Positions 18,441 through 29,572 of a stretch of DNA of 64,000 bases are shown here, piece after piece. Position 1 is the stretch's first letter. Each line of letters begins with the position of its first letter. Made by a program: the position numbers and the translations under genes. The notes below the pieces were generated by a model, which saw only the letters and a list, made by a program, of their open reading frames with translations, was not told the origin of the DNA and did not search any database. This DNA is from Pachysolen tannophilus NRRL Y-2460. Taxonomy: Eukaryota; Ascomycota; Pichiomycetes; Alaninales; Pachysolenaceae. Where the stretch lies: the NCBI GenBank assembly GCA_001661245.1, contig KV454012.1, forward strand, positions 1,797,964 through 1,861,963, written 5' to 3'.

Positions 18441-19140
18441 TTTTCTCGATATATCAATCAAACAGCTCTTGATCAATATCCCCAATTATTTTAAATGAAC
18501 AATAACTTTATAAATAAAATAAAATATATATTTATTTTATTTGTTTACTTTTTTACTATTACTCTTTTTGTTTATCTTTTCCAATTCATCTTTTTTTTTT
18601 GGTTTTTTTTATCGTCCCAAGAGATGAGTTCCCAAAACAGTGTTTGTGTTTTCTGCACACGACTTTAGGTTTTTCCAGTATTAAAGAAAGTTTTATTACT
18701 TAGCTTTATCAATAGCTAACAGTTTAACAGTTAATAGTTGATAGCTAGTGATGATAAGAGTATTTCAATTATTCTCTTGTTAATTGCTTATGATTCTTAT
18801 TTTTGAATGTTATTTATATTAGGAAAAAAGAAAAAAAACAGGAATATAATAATTGTTGTGATAAAAAAGGAATAAAAAAAAAAAAAAAATTTGCTCATCG
18901 AAAAGTGATCAACACAATACAGTATAAAGATGTATGTATATCAAAATAAAAAATATAAAAAAAATAAAATAAAAAAGTAAATTAGTAACTTTATGTATCA
19001 AAATCTCGTTAAAGCCTTTGGTTCGATCAATAATAAAATTGAGTATGAATAGCATAATACAATAATGGGGGGAGGAATAAAAAAAAATAAAATAAAAAAA
19101 AATTAAAAAAATGAGAAACTTTTTTCTTTTCTTTTCTGTT
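18441..19140. promoter_or_regulatory. Upstream region of SPC105 and 3' flank of PIC2
   Basis: 700 bp, AT-rich, with repeated A tracts. A ggttcgatc string at 19020 resembles a tRNA T-loop but has no flanking stems. No gene seen. Confidence 0.6.
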
Positions 19141-20175
19141 TTAATGACCTCCAGTAGTTGGAAGACCTACAAATACTTTAAACGAATCGTAGATCAACCA
19201 TTGGAAACCAGTTAAAGTACCAATCATGACAATTCTCATTGGTAAACCGTTCCATAAACCGGTGAATCCAATTTGCTTATAAATAGTACCAATAGATTTA
19301 CCTGTTGAAGAAACTTGAGAAACCAAGACATCTGCTGGATGTGATACTGTTGCACAAAAGATACCAGCAATGTAACCACCTGTAAATGAAACACCTGTTT
19401 GAGCTAAAACGGACATTTCACTTTTTTTCGTTGGTAATCTTGCATAAATTGCTTCAACTATTTTTTCAAATGAAGAAAATTTGACCATTGTATATGGAAT
19501 TTGTCTACACCATAATGGAACTAAACCTTTATATAAACCACTAAATCCATCTTTAGCAACAAATTTTCTCCAACCATCAAATACTGAAGAAGCATAAGGT
19601 GGAAGAGTTGTTTGAGTTCTAACTTTAATTGATTCAAATGGACACAACAGTAAATCTGCAAGAAATTCAGCAGATGCAGAAGCAGCTAAAAAGATAATAG
19701 TATTATAATTTTCAACAAAACTTGGACCAGCTAAATCACTATAAGTTTTTTTAAAATATTCATAAAATCCATATTTACCAGCACCTTGAAGACCATAACC
19801 AATAAGAGTAGCACCAAAACCTGTATATAAACCACCAAACCCATCAGCAGCAAATATTTTTTTAAAACCATCAATATTCGACTTATATAAAGAAGCATTC
19901 ACTTGACGTCTACATTTAACAAGATCTAATGGAGTAATACCGGAATGTGTAGGAGCACAAGCTAAAATACCCCCAACAGTACAAGTAGCATAATATTCTC
20001 CAGAATATAATTCAATTTTTCTCTTTTCCAGTGGCTTAACACTTTCAGCTGCTTTCTCAATTGATTGTTTAATCCAATAACCTGAAGGAATTGTAACTTT
20101 ACTATTATTATTTCTATTATTATTATTATTATTATTATCCGAAGAGGATGCCGATGATGGGAAAAAAGATGACAT
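19141..20175 (-). CDS. PIC2: Mitochondrial copper/phosphate carrier Pic2
   Basis: Inner-membrane carrier of the SLC25 family (phosphate carrier subfamily) that moves copper and phosphate into the matrix. The 344-residue product has three carrier repeats with signatures [16 protein letters not shown] and PADVLVSQ, six predicted membrane helices, and long blocks almost identical to yeast Pic2: [36 protein letters not shown], and the C-terminal [20 protein letters not shown]. It resembles Pic2 more than Mir1 in these blocks. The N-terminus has a Ser/Asn-rich extension of about 45 residues (SASSSDNNN then Asn runs) absent from S. cerevisiae Pic2. The frame opens five codons earlier on TTG; the first ATG at 20175 is used. 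Confidence 0.92.
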   Translation of the reverse strand: MSSFFPSSASSSDNNNNNNNRNNNSKVTIPSGYWIKQSIEKAAESVKPLEKRKIELYSGEYYATCTVGGILACAPTHSGITPLDLVKCRRQVNASLYKSNIDGFKKIFAADGFGGLYTGFGATLIGYGLQGAGKYGFYEYFKKTYSDLAGPSFVENYNTIIFLAASASAEFLADLLLCPFESIKVRTQTTLPPYASSVFDGWRKFVAKDGFSGLYKGLVPLWCRQIPYTMVKFSSFEKIVEAIYARLPTKKSEMSVLAQTGVSFTGGYIAGIFCATVSHPADVLVSQVSSTGKSIGTIYKQIGFTGLWNGLPMRIVMIGTLTGFQWLIYDSFKVFVGLPTTGGH

Positions 20176-20607
20176 TATGAATAAATACAACTTATAAACA
20201 ATTATAATTCAATTAATATATTAGAATAAAAATAAGTTACTTAAATTTATTAATTCTTTAAACACAATTGATAATCAATTAAAATTAAAATTAAAATTAA
20301 AAAAACTTGACTTGAAAAAGAAAAAAAGAAAATAATAATTGAATTCACCTATAAAAAGAAGAAATATATAAAATAAAATAGCAACAATTTATCTTTCCCC
20401 CAATAATACCTTACAAAAAAAAAAAAAAAAAAAAAAAGAAAAAGAAAAAGAAAAATACCGGATATTATGGTATCTCACTAATGGGCTCAGATACATATTT
20501 TTCCTATGTCTAAAAGGAATTAGGTGCATAAATATAGGAAATTTACTCTTCAGTTAATCATTTAACATTTGACCGAGGAATCGTAGAGAAATAGTAGCAA
20601 AGATTGC

Positions 20608-20610
<3 letters not shown>

Positions 20611-20641
<31 letters not shown>
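20611..20641. repeat. TA microsatellite
   Basis: Uninterrupted TA dinucleotide run of about 31 nt. Confidence 0.95.
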
Positions 20642-20645
<4 letters not shown>

Positions 20646-21070
20646 AATATATAGGAATATAATGTTAATGAATATACTCATCAATAATAAATACCGCTTA
20701 ACATAGATACGGTGCTCATCCTACTTTTTTCACTATTCCTTGCACCTAAGAAAACAAAGATGCACGATGCACACGATTCAATTGGTTGCAGCTAAGAGTA
20801 CCGAGTACAAATACAAATTCATTCTCTAAGAGGTATGAAAGAATTTACAAGTATGTATATATATTTATGGATTTGAAATTGACATTAACAATTTTGGTTC
20901 AAGTTTAAATCAAAGAAACTTATAAGTTCATAGTCCATTGTCGGGCTCGGGCTTTTATATTTGGCACGAGAGGACAAGTCAAATAGTTTTAGTCTTAGTG
21001 TTAGTCTTAGTTTTTGATACGTTTCATACACTACTTTGTTTTTATCATGTGATAAGAGAAGTATATTATC

Positions 21071-21098
21071 TATATATATATATATATATATATATATA
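21071..21098. repeat. TA microsatellite
   Basis: Uninterrupted TA dinucleotide run of about 28 nt, about 25 bp beyond the VPS45 stop codon. Confidence 0.95.
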
Positions 21099-21122
21099 AT
21101 CAGTATAGCATCGATAACGGTT

Positions 21123-22991
21123 TCAAGTTAAATCATCTAATCTAGATTGTAATCTTTCTTCTATTGATAAGTCATTTCTATCAATACCACTTTTATTTTT
21201 TTCATATTTTTCAAAATTGGTATATAAATCATTGAAAAAATCATGGGTATTTAAGATTTTATCACCTCCCAAAATTAATCTACAATTTTTATTATTTAAA
21301 TTTAAATTATGAACAATTCTTGATTCTTCATAAGTGGTACCTCCAACCATGTATATGATAATATCTTGACTTTTTTCATTTGGATTTAAAGCATAATCAT
21401 TATTTGAACTTAAAATTGGAAACATTGACAGTGGTAATTTTCCTCTTACTGCTTTACTTATTATTGCTTCTAATCTTGGAATATGTTGCATAAATATATT
21501 ATCATTTTCATGAGATGTTTTAAAACCTGCAATTAATGTCGATGTAGCCTTATTAAATAAATTTTCTTCATTATCAAGTCTTTTAGTTTTACCATAAAAT
21601 CTAACAATAAATTGAATTAATTTTATCTTAGAATCACTTATCCCTTGTGATTTTAAAATATTTAATAATTTACTTAATTGATTACTTGGATTTGATTCAT
21701 ATCTTAAAGCATACAAGACAACTAACCTAATTTTAGCTTCTTGACTTATTGGTGGTAAAAGTTTTTGTTGTTCTTCAGTTAAAGCATCATTTGTAGATAA
21801 ATTGTTTAATAATTTTTCTAAATCTTCTAAATCAGATGAATGATTGTTACTACAGGATAAACTTTGTTCTAATTCACTTACTTCCCATAATCTTTGTTGA
21901 GTAATATTTCTATCCAATTCAGAAGCTAATGACATATGTTTACTAACATTATTAGATAATTTTCTAAATTCTGGATATGATTCAACAAATTGTTTCATAT
22001 CTTGAATAGAATCTAATTTTGCAGTAGATTTAGTTTTAACTTTATATTTTTCAACATAATCTTTTATCTTATCACTTAAATCACCAAAATTCAAATACAT
22101 TGATTCTTTATAAAAACTATCTTGATCAGGAGATAAAACAATCTTACTAAGCTCTTTTGAAATATTTGGCATATAAGATAAGTCAACTGTATTGTTGGAA
22201 ATACCAATCAATTCATGAACCATAGATTGGAAAGTCCAAGGTGTTAATAATGGAGTTATAGGATCATTTTTCCTATCCAATATTAATAATAAAGGTGGAA
22301 CATCTTTTATAGCAAAAGTATCAAATAATTGATTATTACTATTTTCCTTTATCTTAGAATTTAAATTATTTGCTAAAGTTTCAGCCATTGCTGAATTTTT
22401 TTCATACCTTATAACTGGTTTCTGTTCTAATGATAGCAACAATGCAGTTAAAGAATTAACAGCTGTGTTTAAGTATGATTTGTTCCATGAATCTAATGAC
22501 AGATATATAGGGGTATGGTCCACATTATTAATAGCAAATAAATCTTTATTAACAACTAAGTAATCTTCAAAAATCTCTTGAACTTTCACAACAACTTCAA
22601 AATCATCCTTTTCTGCTAATCTTTCCAACTGATTTTTACTCAAGATATTATTAAAATATAATTCATATTGAAAATACTTTGGTGATTGTAATTCAGTTAT
22701 CAAATAATTAATAGATTCCTCATCAGGTTTTAAAAAACAAATACAGCTCAAATGCCTCATCTTATCTCTTCCAAAATTATCTAATCTATCAATAAGATAA
22801 ACTTCATGTTGTAACAACTCCGATTGTGTTGATATCATCGATATTATAGGTGTGGTATACTTATCCAACAATAACACTTTAATGTTTGGCTGTAAGAAAG
22901 CATTGTTATTACTATTTTTTGAATCCTTCGAATCCTTCGAAGTATTCAACAACCTACTTATATAGTTACTCGATAGCTTTGTTAAATCCAT
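21123..22991 (-). CDS. VPS45: Sec1/Munc18 protein Vps45
   Basis: SM protein that binds the syntaxin Tlg2 and promotes fusion of Golgi-derived vesicles with the endosome. The 622 residues cover the whole SM fold. Domain 1 has KVLLLDKYTTPIISMISTQSELLQHEVYLIDRL-type sequence (about 37-70), followed by MRHLSCICFLKPDEESI. The central domain has LLILDRKNDPITPLLTPWTFQSMVHE (about 240-265), the hallmark DR-x-D-PITPLLxxWTYQ-MVHE motif of this subfamily, and the C-terminal domain has IIYMVGGTTYEESR (about 545). A short Ser/Lys/Asn insert lies near residues 18-30. The start is a proper ATG. S. cerevisiae Vps45 is 577 residues, so the length fits. Confidence 0.95.
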   Translation of the reverse strand: MDLTKLSSNYISRLLNTSKDSKDSKNSNNNAFLQPNIKVLLLDKYTTPIISMISTQSELLQHEVYLIDRLDNFGRDKMRHLSCICFLKPDEESINYLITELQSPKYFQYELYFNNILSKNQLERLAEKDDFEVVVKVQEIFEDYLVVNKDLFAINNVDHTPIYLSLDSWNKSYLNTAVNSLTALLLSLEQKPVIRYEKNSAMAETLANNLNSKIKENSNNQLFDTFAIKDVPPLLLILDRKNDPITPLLTPWTFQSMVHELIGISNNTVDLSYMPNISKELSKIVLSPDQDSFYKESMYLNFGDLSDKIKDYVEKYKVKTKSTAKLDSIQDMKQFVESYPEFRKLSNNVSKHMSLASELDRNITQQRLWEVSELEQSLSCSNNHSSDLEDLEKLLNNLSTNDALTEEQQKLLPPISQEAKIRLVVLYALRYESNPSNQLSKLLNILKSQGISDSKIKLIQFIVRFYGKTKRLDNEENLFNKATSTLIAGFKTSHENDNIFMQHIPRLEAIISKAVRGKLPLSMFPILSSNNDYALNPNEKSQDIIIYMVGGTTYEESRIVHNLNLNNKNCRLILGGDKILNTHDFFNDLYTNFEKYEKNKSGIDRNDLSIEERLQSRLDDLT

Positions 22992-23288
22992 ATTGAAGTG
23001 ACCTCAAACAATCGATTAACTCTGTCTTATGATTTAACAAATAAATACTTTTATCTATTTCATACTTATTTTAAGATTTTTTATAATCTCTGGTGTGTTT
23101 TTTTTTTTTTTCTAAGGAATACACTACATGGATAAGAGCTATTTTATATATTAAATTGTATAAACTAATGATACATTGGATAGTTATATGAGTCTAGGAG
23201 TTCAGAGTAATTGAAAATATAAAGATGGAATTTTTGAAAATAATGGAAATTTAATGAAAAAAATGAAGTTTCCTATTTAAAAAAGCTA

Positions 23289-25022
23289 TTATTGATCAGA
23301 AATAACTTTATCACGATCGGTATTACTACTTGGATCGCTGTCGTGATTATTTGAAGTTTGATTCAGATCATCTGTATTATTGTTATTATTACTGCTACTA
23401 TTTCTCAGTAAGGTCCTTGTTATTGGAGCTCTAGGAGACCTTAAGACACTATTTGGAGCAGTAGATGAATTGATGTGGACTGATAATGGTGTCATATTTT
23501 GAATTGGTTGTCGTGTATTTTTCTTGGGTTGATATCCATTATTTTTAAAATTTTGAATTAGTAAAGGGCTATTTTCAGCCCAAGCAGTATTCCAAAGATC
23601 ATTCAAGTGAGTTTGTGTTTCCTTAATATCATCGGCAATCTTGGAAGCAAATTCTTTAAAATTTGTAATATTCCGACTATTATTAACCCCATTCTCGGTA
23701 TTTGAAGTATCGCTTCGTTTCATTCCTCCATTCTCTATAGTTTCAATTCTTTTCAAAGATTCAGCAACTGGATTAACATATCTTCTAACATTTAAATACT
23801 CTCTAGAAAATTTTTCAAATTCCGTTCTATTTTGAGCATTGTTTAATCTATAATTCTTTGATGATTGTGTTAAATCTAATATACTATTTTCTCTTTGTAA
23901 CCATAATTTTTGTTGAGTTCTTGTTTCAATTTCTGGAGTTTTATTCAAATAATCTTGAAAATTGTTCAACTCCTGATTTGGAGAAGAATATAAGGAAGAA
24001 TTAGCAGTTTTGTTACCAGTTAATTTATTGTTTCTCGTTGATTTAGGTGAAGAATGACCTATAGAATTGGGTACCTGCTGTTGTTGGTTATAATACCCTG
24101 CAATATTGGTAGAAGAAGGTTGGAATATTAATGATGATGAACTATTTACCATTGAAGGTGGTTGAGCATATAATTGTGATTGCCCATATTGATTATTAGT
24201 GGGTTTTCCCAGAGAAATCGTTCTATCTTCTGGTATTTGATTCAATGGGTTCTTAGGACCAAAATTATTCAGATTCTTTAACGGCAGATTCTGATTTTGA
24301 TGCTGGTCCAAGCGAATATTACCTTTACCATGGTTCATGGGATCTATCAACGAATTAGCCATTGAATCCGAAGTAGCAATTGTTCTTTCCATACCTGTTG
24401 ATTGTGATAATATATTGCCAAAATATTTGGGCATACTTTCATCTACTTCATTATTTGGTTGAACTGTTTCATGCAGTGATCGATCATTCTGAGGAATGAT
24501 ATTATTCAAAACTTCATTCCCAGTATTACCATTATTATTTTCAATAACTTTAACATCATTATCAAAAGAATCAACTTCTTCCTCACTATCACTTCCAGCA
24601 GTTATCCCATCAGCCTCAGCACCAAACATCACTTTATCATTTATAGTTTTGGAATTCCCCATATTCTTTGTGGATTGATTAGAAACTGTTCTTGTCAAAG
24701 GTTGTAACCCTGCTAATTTTATTAATGATCTGTTAGATCTATTCCTCCCATGTGCCAACAATAAACCATCAGAAGATTTAGATCTGTTAATATGCGGCCT
24801 ATTCTCACCAGCTACATTGGAATTCAGCAGATTTTCAGCAGACTCTAAACTTGTTATTCTTGTCAATTTATTCAATTTATTAAGTTGCCCATACGATGAA
24901 CTCCTATTATGTATTCTAGCTCCACCTGCAGTAAATTGTCGAGGAGGCCTTTTCTTGCCTTCCTGATGTAGAGAGGCAGATGATCGACCTCTCGCTAGTG
25001 GTCTCGGAGGTGGCATCGACAT
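23289..25022 (-). CDS. TCO89: TORC1 subunit Tco89-like protein
   Basis: Tco89 is a fungal-specific TORC1 component at the vacuolar membrane, needed for nutrient and stress responses. The 577-residue product is Ser/Asn/Gln-rich and mostly disordered. It shares short ordered landmarks with Tco89: an N-terminal RQFTAGGARIHNRSSSYG segment, the SKSSDGLL motif, and LAGLQPLTRTVSNQS (about 105-120), resembling the KSSDALF...LTRVKSNQ stretch of the yeast protein. The C-terminal half has FEKFSREYLNVRRYVNPVAE (about 400) and FKEFASKIADDIKETQTHLN, which look helical. It starts at a proper ATG. The family evolves quickly; the name rests on collinear short motifs and could be wrong. Confidence 0.65.
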   Translation of the reverse strand: MSMPPPRPLARGRSSASLHQEGKKRPPRQFTAGGARIHNRSSSYGQLNKLNKLTRITSLESAENLLNSNVAGENRPHINRSKSSDGLLLAHGRNRSNRSLIKLAGLQPLTRTVSNQSTKNMGNSKTINDKVMFGAEADGITAGSDSEEEVDSFDNDVKVIENNNGNTGNEVLNNIIPQNDRSLHETVQPNNEVDESMPKYFGNILSQSTGMERTIATSDSMANSLIDPMNHGKGNIRLDQHQNQNLPLKNLNNFGPKNPLNQIPEDRTISLGKPTNNQYGQSQLYAQPPSMVNSSSSLIFQPSSTNIAGYYNQQQQVPNSIGHSSPKSTRNNKLTGNKTANSSLYSSPNQELNNFQDYLNKTPEIETRTQQKLWLQRENSILDLTQSSKNYRLNNAQNRTEFEKFSREYLNVRRYVNPVAESLKRIETIENGGMKRSDTSNTENGVNNSRNITNFKEFASKIADDIKETQTHLNDLWNTAWAENSPLLIQNFKNNGYQPKKNTRQPIQNMTPLSVHINSSTAPNSVLRSPRAPITRTLLRNSSSNNNNNTDDLNQTSNNHDSDPSSNTDRDKVISDQ

Positions 25023-25263
25023 GATTGAAAGACAACCCTATACCAGTTTTCTTTCTTTCTTCTTCTTCTTCTTCTTAAAACTTTTAATATTACTTTCTTC
25101 TTCTTTCCGTGGTTCGTTTTGTCAAATATTTAATATAGATTTTGCTACATAGGTAAATGATATATAAGTTTAGTGCAAGTTTACACGACAGTTCAATAAT
25201 ACTTTTAAATATTTTTACAATTTATTATACAAGGTATTTATCTATCTATTTGACGTATTTGAG

Positions 25264-28200
25264 CTACTGAGGTGGTTTAAATCTCATGTTATGACCTTCA
25301 CTGTAGATCCAGTTCAATGTACTAGTGAGTTCTCCTTTTTCTTTCAATTCCAAGTATTTTTTATATAGGGTTAACGCAGTTCTAGCATCTTCAATAGAGT
25401 CATGATTTCCAGTTTGAACTCTTTCTTTTAATAGAATATAACTCAAGAATTTCAATGATAATTTTCTTTTATGTTGTTTTAAATAAAAGTATACTGCTGT
25501 GTCTCTTACTTGCTCTTTTGGAACTTCGATGTTGATTGTTCTAAAATCGGATGATAAACCATGTCCAATAAAGACACATTGTAAATTTAATAATAACCAT
25601 AATCTTCTATAGGCTACACTTAAAGATACCAATGATTTTTTTGATACTGAAGGATCTAAATCACCAGGCTCTATACCAGAGAATGAGGTCAAATAGTCGT
25701 CGATATGCAAAGTTGTGACTATATAGTCATCGATAAATGGTACACCTTCTTTTGGACCTTCACCTCTTACAACTGATACTCTTGCCAATGATTGCCTCTT
25801 GGGTCTGATTAATGATTTTGCCCCATCACTTCTAATTTCAACCTTTTCAGGCTCTAACACGACAAATTCAGCATCAATACCAATCAAAGTTCCAGGTTTA
25901 GGTGCTTCCTCTTTGGTTAAAAGTTCATATTCAATAATTCTTTCTTGTCTAATTCCATTGGCAAAATGATCACGATATAATATAGAATCATCCATATGAG
26001 ATTTCCATGAAGAGAAATCAAACGCATGAGACAGTGATTCTTGAGACCTGTAAAGTAATATAACCGGTTTCTTCCACCAATAGTTTAAATTGAAAACTTC
26101 TTCCTCAGGAATTGGCATAACTAAAAAATCATTAAATAAGTACCAGCCTTGTTTTGTGTCACCGTCTTTTTCATCATTCTCAGTAATCTTAATAAAAGAA
26201 ACAAAATTGTTCTCGTTATCTTTAGTTGTAATTTCTGCAACATAACCTAACAAATCATATTTCCTACAATTATCTTTAATCATAAAACTCTTTAATTCAA
26301 TTTTACCTCTTCCATTTAAATATGCATAAAATTCTGGTACAAGCCATTTCTTAAAATTCTTGATATCATTCATTACCTCATTATCTAAATTTAAATTAAT
26401 TGATAATAAATTTGGTAAATTCTTCACTGTCATGGAATGTTCCATGAAATGTTGCCTATAACATTTTTCACACCAAACATTTCGCTGGATAGTGTTGCTC
26501 ATCGACGCCTCTATAAAACTCAAAATGTTTAAATTCAATCTTCTGTTATTCAATTTCATAAATTGAGGAGGACCAACATTTAAAGTATACACGAGACTAG
26601 ACTGCCTAGCTTGATAGCTACAATTTAAACTCTTAATTTCATCTTCAATGAATATTCCACATATATTATTTAACTGGGATGATCTACCATTTTGATTTGG
26701 ATGTTGCCTCACGTCATCATACGCTATTCTATCCATTAAAAATGTATTGAACGATTGGATTAATCGACGCAGAGAAAATTCGTCATTTGAATTTGCAGTG
26801 TCATTCACTAATCCATATTGATGTGCTTCAGGGATTGAATTTAAAACGTGTTGAAAATTTGAAGGACGAAAATGTTTGCCATTTGCCTTTACAAGCATAT
26901 CAAAAAGATAACCTAATTCTGTCAACAATGAATCTTCCTCTAAATGTTCTTCTGTTAAATTTCCAATAACAAAATTAAAAATATCAGAAGCAAATCTATA
27001 TAATTGCAATAATGAATTGGAATAAGAATTAGATACATGAGTTTCTAAACCTGAATACTTAGTCTTATTATAATAATCAAAATCAAAATCATCAACACCA
27101 AATTTTGAATATAAAATTTCCAATTTGCTAAAACAATTTGGTATGACATTTGAAGAATGAGAATGAAAATCAAATATAGCCTCAGTATTCAATTCTCTAT
27201 TAAATTGATCATTATCATCATCATTAAGTTTCTCACTAATGAACTTTGGCAATCCAATTTTTTTCTGATATCTTACAGAAAAATATTCATTTGCTAAATT
27301 TCTTTTACCATATTTATTCAGGTCATAAGGTGCATATCTTAAAAATCCATCTTCTAAAAAATTTGAGTTAGTCAAGATTTCTGGATCCAATTTTTTAGGA
27401 ACTTGTCCTACTTTCCATTTCAATTCATATGGCAAAGCTGATAATAAAGTTTCTTTGTAGTAAGGCATTCCAGTGGCACTTAATGAAATATTTGAATTAT
27501 CAATTGAATCTGTGTTTGCGTTTTGAGGAGGGAAAAAAACAGGTGAAGGATATTCTAATTTATTGGAATAATTACTGAATGATGATTTTGGATTATGTGA
27601 CCACAAATGAATATTTTGAAGGGAATCTCCAAAGCATAAGAAATCTCCACTAGGTGATATATCCATATAAGACATGTACGTTCCAATATCACCTTGATAA
27701 AAATGAACATTTGCAGGATTGAAAATATTGACAAAGTGAATTTGCCCCGATTGAGATCCAATTACAGCTAGACTTGGTAATTTAGGATGTAATCTAACAT
27801 AAGCGGCTCCTGCTGGGAACGGAATCGGCTGTAATGACTTCATTATTCTCAAATCAAATACATTGACAAGTCTATCATTTATAAACTGGTTATCTCTTTT
27901 TGAATATCCACAAGTAAGTAAAGTATGTTCTCTACAATCCATATCTGAAATAGCTTGAGTATTACTTGGAAAAGATTTGATTATTTCATTTGAAGTTGGG
28001 TCCATTAAATCAATTGAGCCATCTGCTTTACCAATAATTATATGTCTATTGTTCGTGGTAAGCTTTGTAATATCATGTTCATATGGAATAGTAGAAGATA
28101 TCACACCTTTACTCAAATCAACTTTATATAATTTGCCATTGTTTAAACCTCCAATTAAAATTTCATTTTGGAAACTGGATGTATATGTCATACTTTGTAA

Positions 28201-28702
28201 ATTAATAAAATCATTATCTTTACTCAATAATTGAAAAATTGCTAAACCTTCTCTTGTTGTCAATTTAATAGAATCATTACTTAAACTTAATATCCCACTA
28301 CTATGAGTTTTAATTTGGAAAACAGGTGAATTATTACAAGCTTTAAAACTTGTATATGGAACCAAAATTTGACCCGGAATATTAAACCCATCATCAGTAA
28401 AATTCGGATTATCTATATAGTTCAAGGAAGATACATAACCATCTGTATCACTTAACCATATCAAATCATGAGCATCGTCAAAAAGAATTGAAGTTAGACT
28501 GGCCTGTATTGGTGGTTTATCCTGTAATAACGTCGGCACCACCTTGGGAAGCTTCACTCCAGGAACCCTCAATATCTAAAAAAACACAACAGTTTCGTTA
28601 GTCAAATTGCTCTATAATCATTTTCCTCATGAACAAAAAAAAAAGAAAATATACTTGATTGATAATAACTTATATCTTACTTACCTCAGACCAACCTTCC
28701 AT
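25264..28702 (-). CDS. PAN2: Poly(A) nuclease catalytic subunit Pan2, spliced
   Basis: Catalytic subunit of the Pan2-Pan3 deadenylase, which trims mRNA poly(A) tails. Exon 1 (28685..28702) codes only MEGWSE; a 109-nt intron follows; exon 2 is 25264..28575, for about 1109 residues in total. The exon 2 frame has no suitable ATG upstream, and the joined start matches the short MxxW start of other Pan2 proteins. Domains: an N-terminal WD40 propeller (about 30-340), a linker, an inactive ubiquitin-hydrolase-like domain (about 470-850, with NRRLNLNILSFIEA and CEKCYRQHF), and a C-terminal DEDDh exonuclease. Exonuclease motifs are GIDAEFVVLE (about 905), GHGLSSDFRTI (about 1015) and HDSIEDARTAL (about 1062), so all four acidic residues and the His are present. 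Confidence 0.96.
28576..28684 (-). other. Intron of PAN2
   Basis: Minus-strand donor GTAAGT at 28684, branch point GACTAAC at 28603..28597, and acceptor TTTAG ending at 28576. Length is 109 nt, phase 0. The upstream exon is only 18 nt. Confidence 0.9.
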
Positions 28703-28792
28703 CGCTACAACAACCTAATACAAAATCCTCTTAACCTATACTTCTAATTTAAATTTCCCACAATTAAATTCCCACTAATCCTCCGTATCTCC

Positions 28793-28984
28793 CTACTTTA
28801 TACTAGCAAACACCGTCAAATTAATCAAGTCACAATCAAATTGAAAAATATCTTCTTCTCCTAGATTTAAACTAGTTTCAATCAATAAATTGGTGATTTG
28901 TTTGCGTATAACCTCTTGAAAGGTGTTGGGATGTAATAGAAGTTTACCAAAAAAAATAAAGAAAAAAAAATTTTTGGAAATCAT
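28793..28984 (-). CDS. Possible small protein (63 aa)
   Basis: A short ATG-initiated frame between PAN2 and the divergent RTC6 gene. The N-terminus is Phe-rich because of a T/A tract, but residues 14-63 have a balanced, non-repetitive composition (HPNTFQEVIRKQ, then an ETSLNLGEEDIFQFDCDLIN stretch), which is unusual for chance frames in this AT-rich DNA. I do not recognise it. It could be the real start of a tiny gene, the last exon of one, or 5' leader sequence of PAN2. Confidence 0.3.
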   Translation of the reverse strand: MISKNFFFFIFFGKLLLHPNTFQEVIRKQITNLLIETSLNLGEEDIFQFDCDLINLTVFASIK

Positions 28985-29118
28985 CAAGAAATATAATATA
29001 ATCTTTAACAAAGAAAGATAATAAATATCGTTAAAAGATAGAATTTAGGTATTGGATATATTGAGGAATATATTGGAATATATTGCCGGCTTAGGGTTTT
29101 AATAATTTGAAGAAGAGA

Positions 29119-29343
29119 ATGTTTTCGTTTTTACGTTCAGGATTACCGGTAATAAGGTCCTCAGTGAGATCATCATATTTGAAACCATCTGAATTATTAA
29201 ACAATTGGATTCAATTTCAAAGAAACTATAAAGTAAGAACTTCGGTGAAGAAGTTTTGTGATTCATGTTATATTGCTAGACGTAAGGGAAGGGTTTATGT
29301 GCTTTGTAAATCGAATCCAAAACATAAACAACGTCAAGGTTGA
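29119..29343 (+). CDS. RTC6: Mitochondrial ribosomal protein bL36m (Rtc6)
   Basis: Component of the mitochondrial large ribosomal subunit, homologous to bacterial L36. The 74-residue product has a mitochondrial targeting-type N-terminus ([20 protein letters not shown]: Arg/Ser-rich, no acidic residue), then the L36 core. The core reads [20 protein letters not shown] and ends [14 protein letters not shown], with zinc-ligand-like C-x2-C, then C and H spaced as in C+ L36 proteins. The frame opens four codons earlier on TTG; the ATG at 29119 is the natural start. It is divergent from PAN2 with about 415 bp between their start codons. Confidence 0.95.
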   Translation: MFSFLRSGLPVIRSSVRSSYLKPSELLNNWIQFQRNYKVRTSVKKFCDSCYIARRKGRVYVLCKSNPKHKQRQG

Positions 29344-29543
29344 GTTGAATGAATGTTTGTTAAAAATAGGGTTTTGTTTAAAAGTTTGGTTTCTTCATTC
29401 TATGTGTTGTTTTTTTTGTTTTTTTCCTTTTTATTACTAGATTCTTGTAAATATATAAATATATGAAGATATTGTGTCCTATTAAGATTCATATCAAGTG
29501 TTAAGTGTTTGTTTTTCTCTATAAATTTAAACGTAGTTTTACA

Positions 29544-29567
29544 ATATATATATATATATATATATAT
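29544..29567. repeat. TA microsatellite in the RTC6/TRM734 convergent gap
   Basis: TA dinucleotide run immediately 3' of the TRM734 stop codon, in a 229-bp convergent interval. Confidence 0.85.
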
Positions 29568-29572
29568 GTTAT

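Larger units (their letters stand above)
20176..21122. promoter_or_regulatory. Upstream region of PIC2 and 3' flank of VPS45
   Basis: About 950 bp without a gene. It holds an A-rich tract near 20415-20455 and two TA microsatellites. Confidence 0.6.

Noticed and set aside
19020-19028. ggttcgatc resembling a tRNA T-loop
   Set aside because: Flanking bases do not form the T stem, and no anticodon or acceptor arms surround it.
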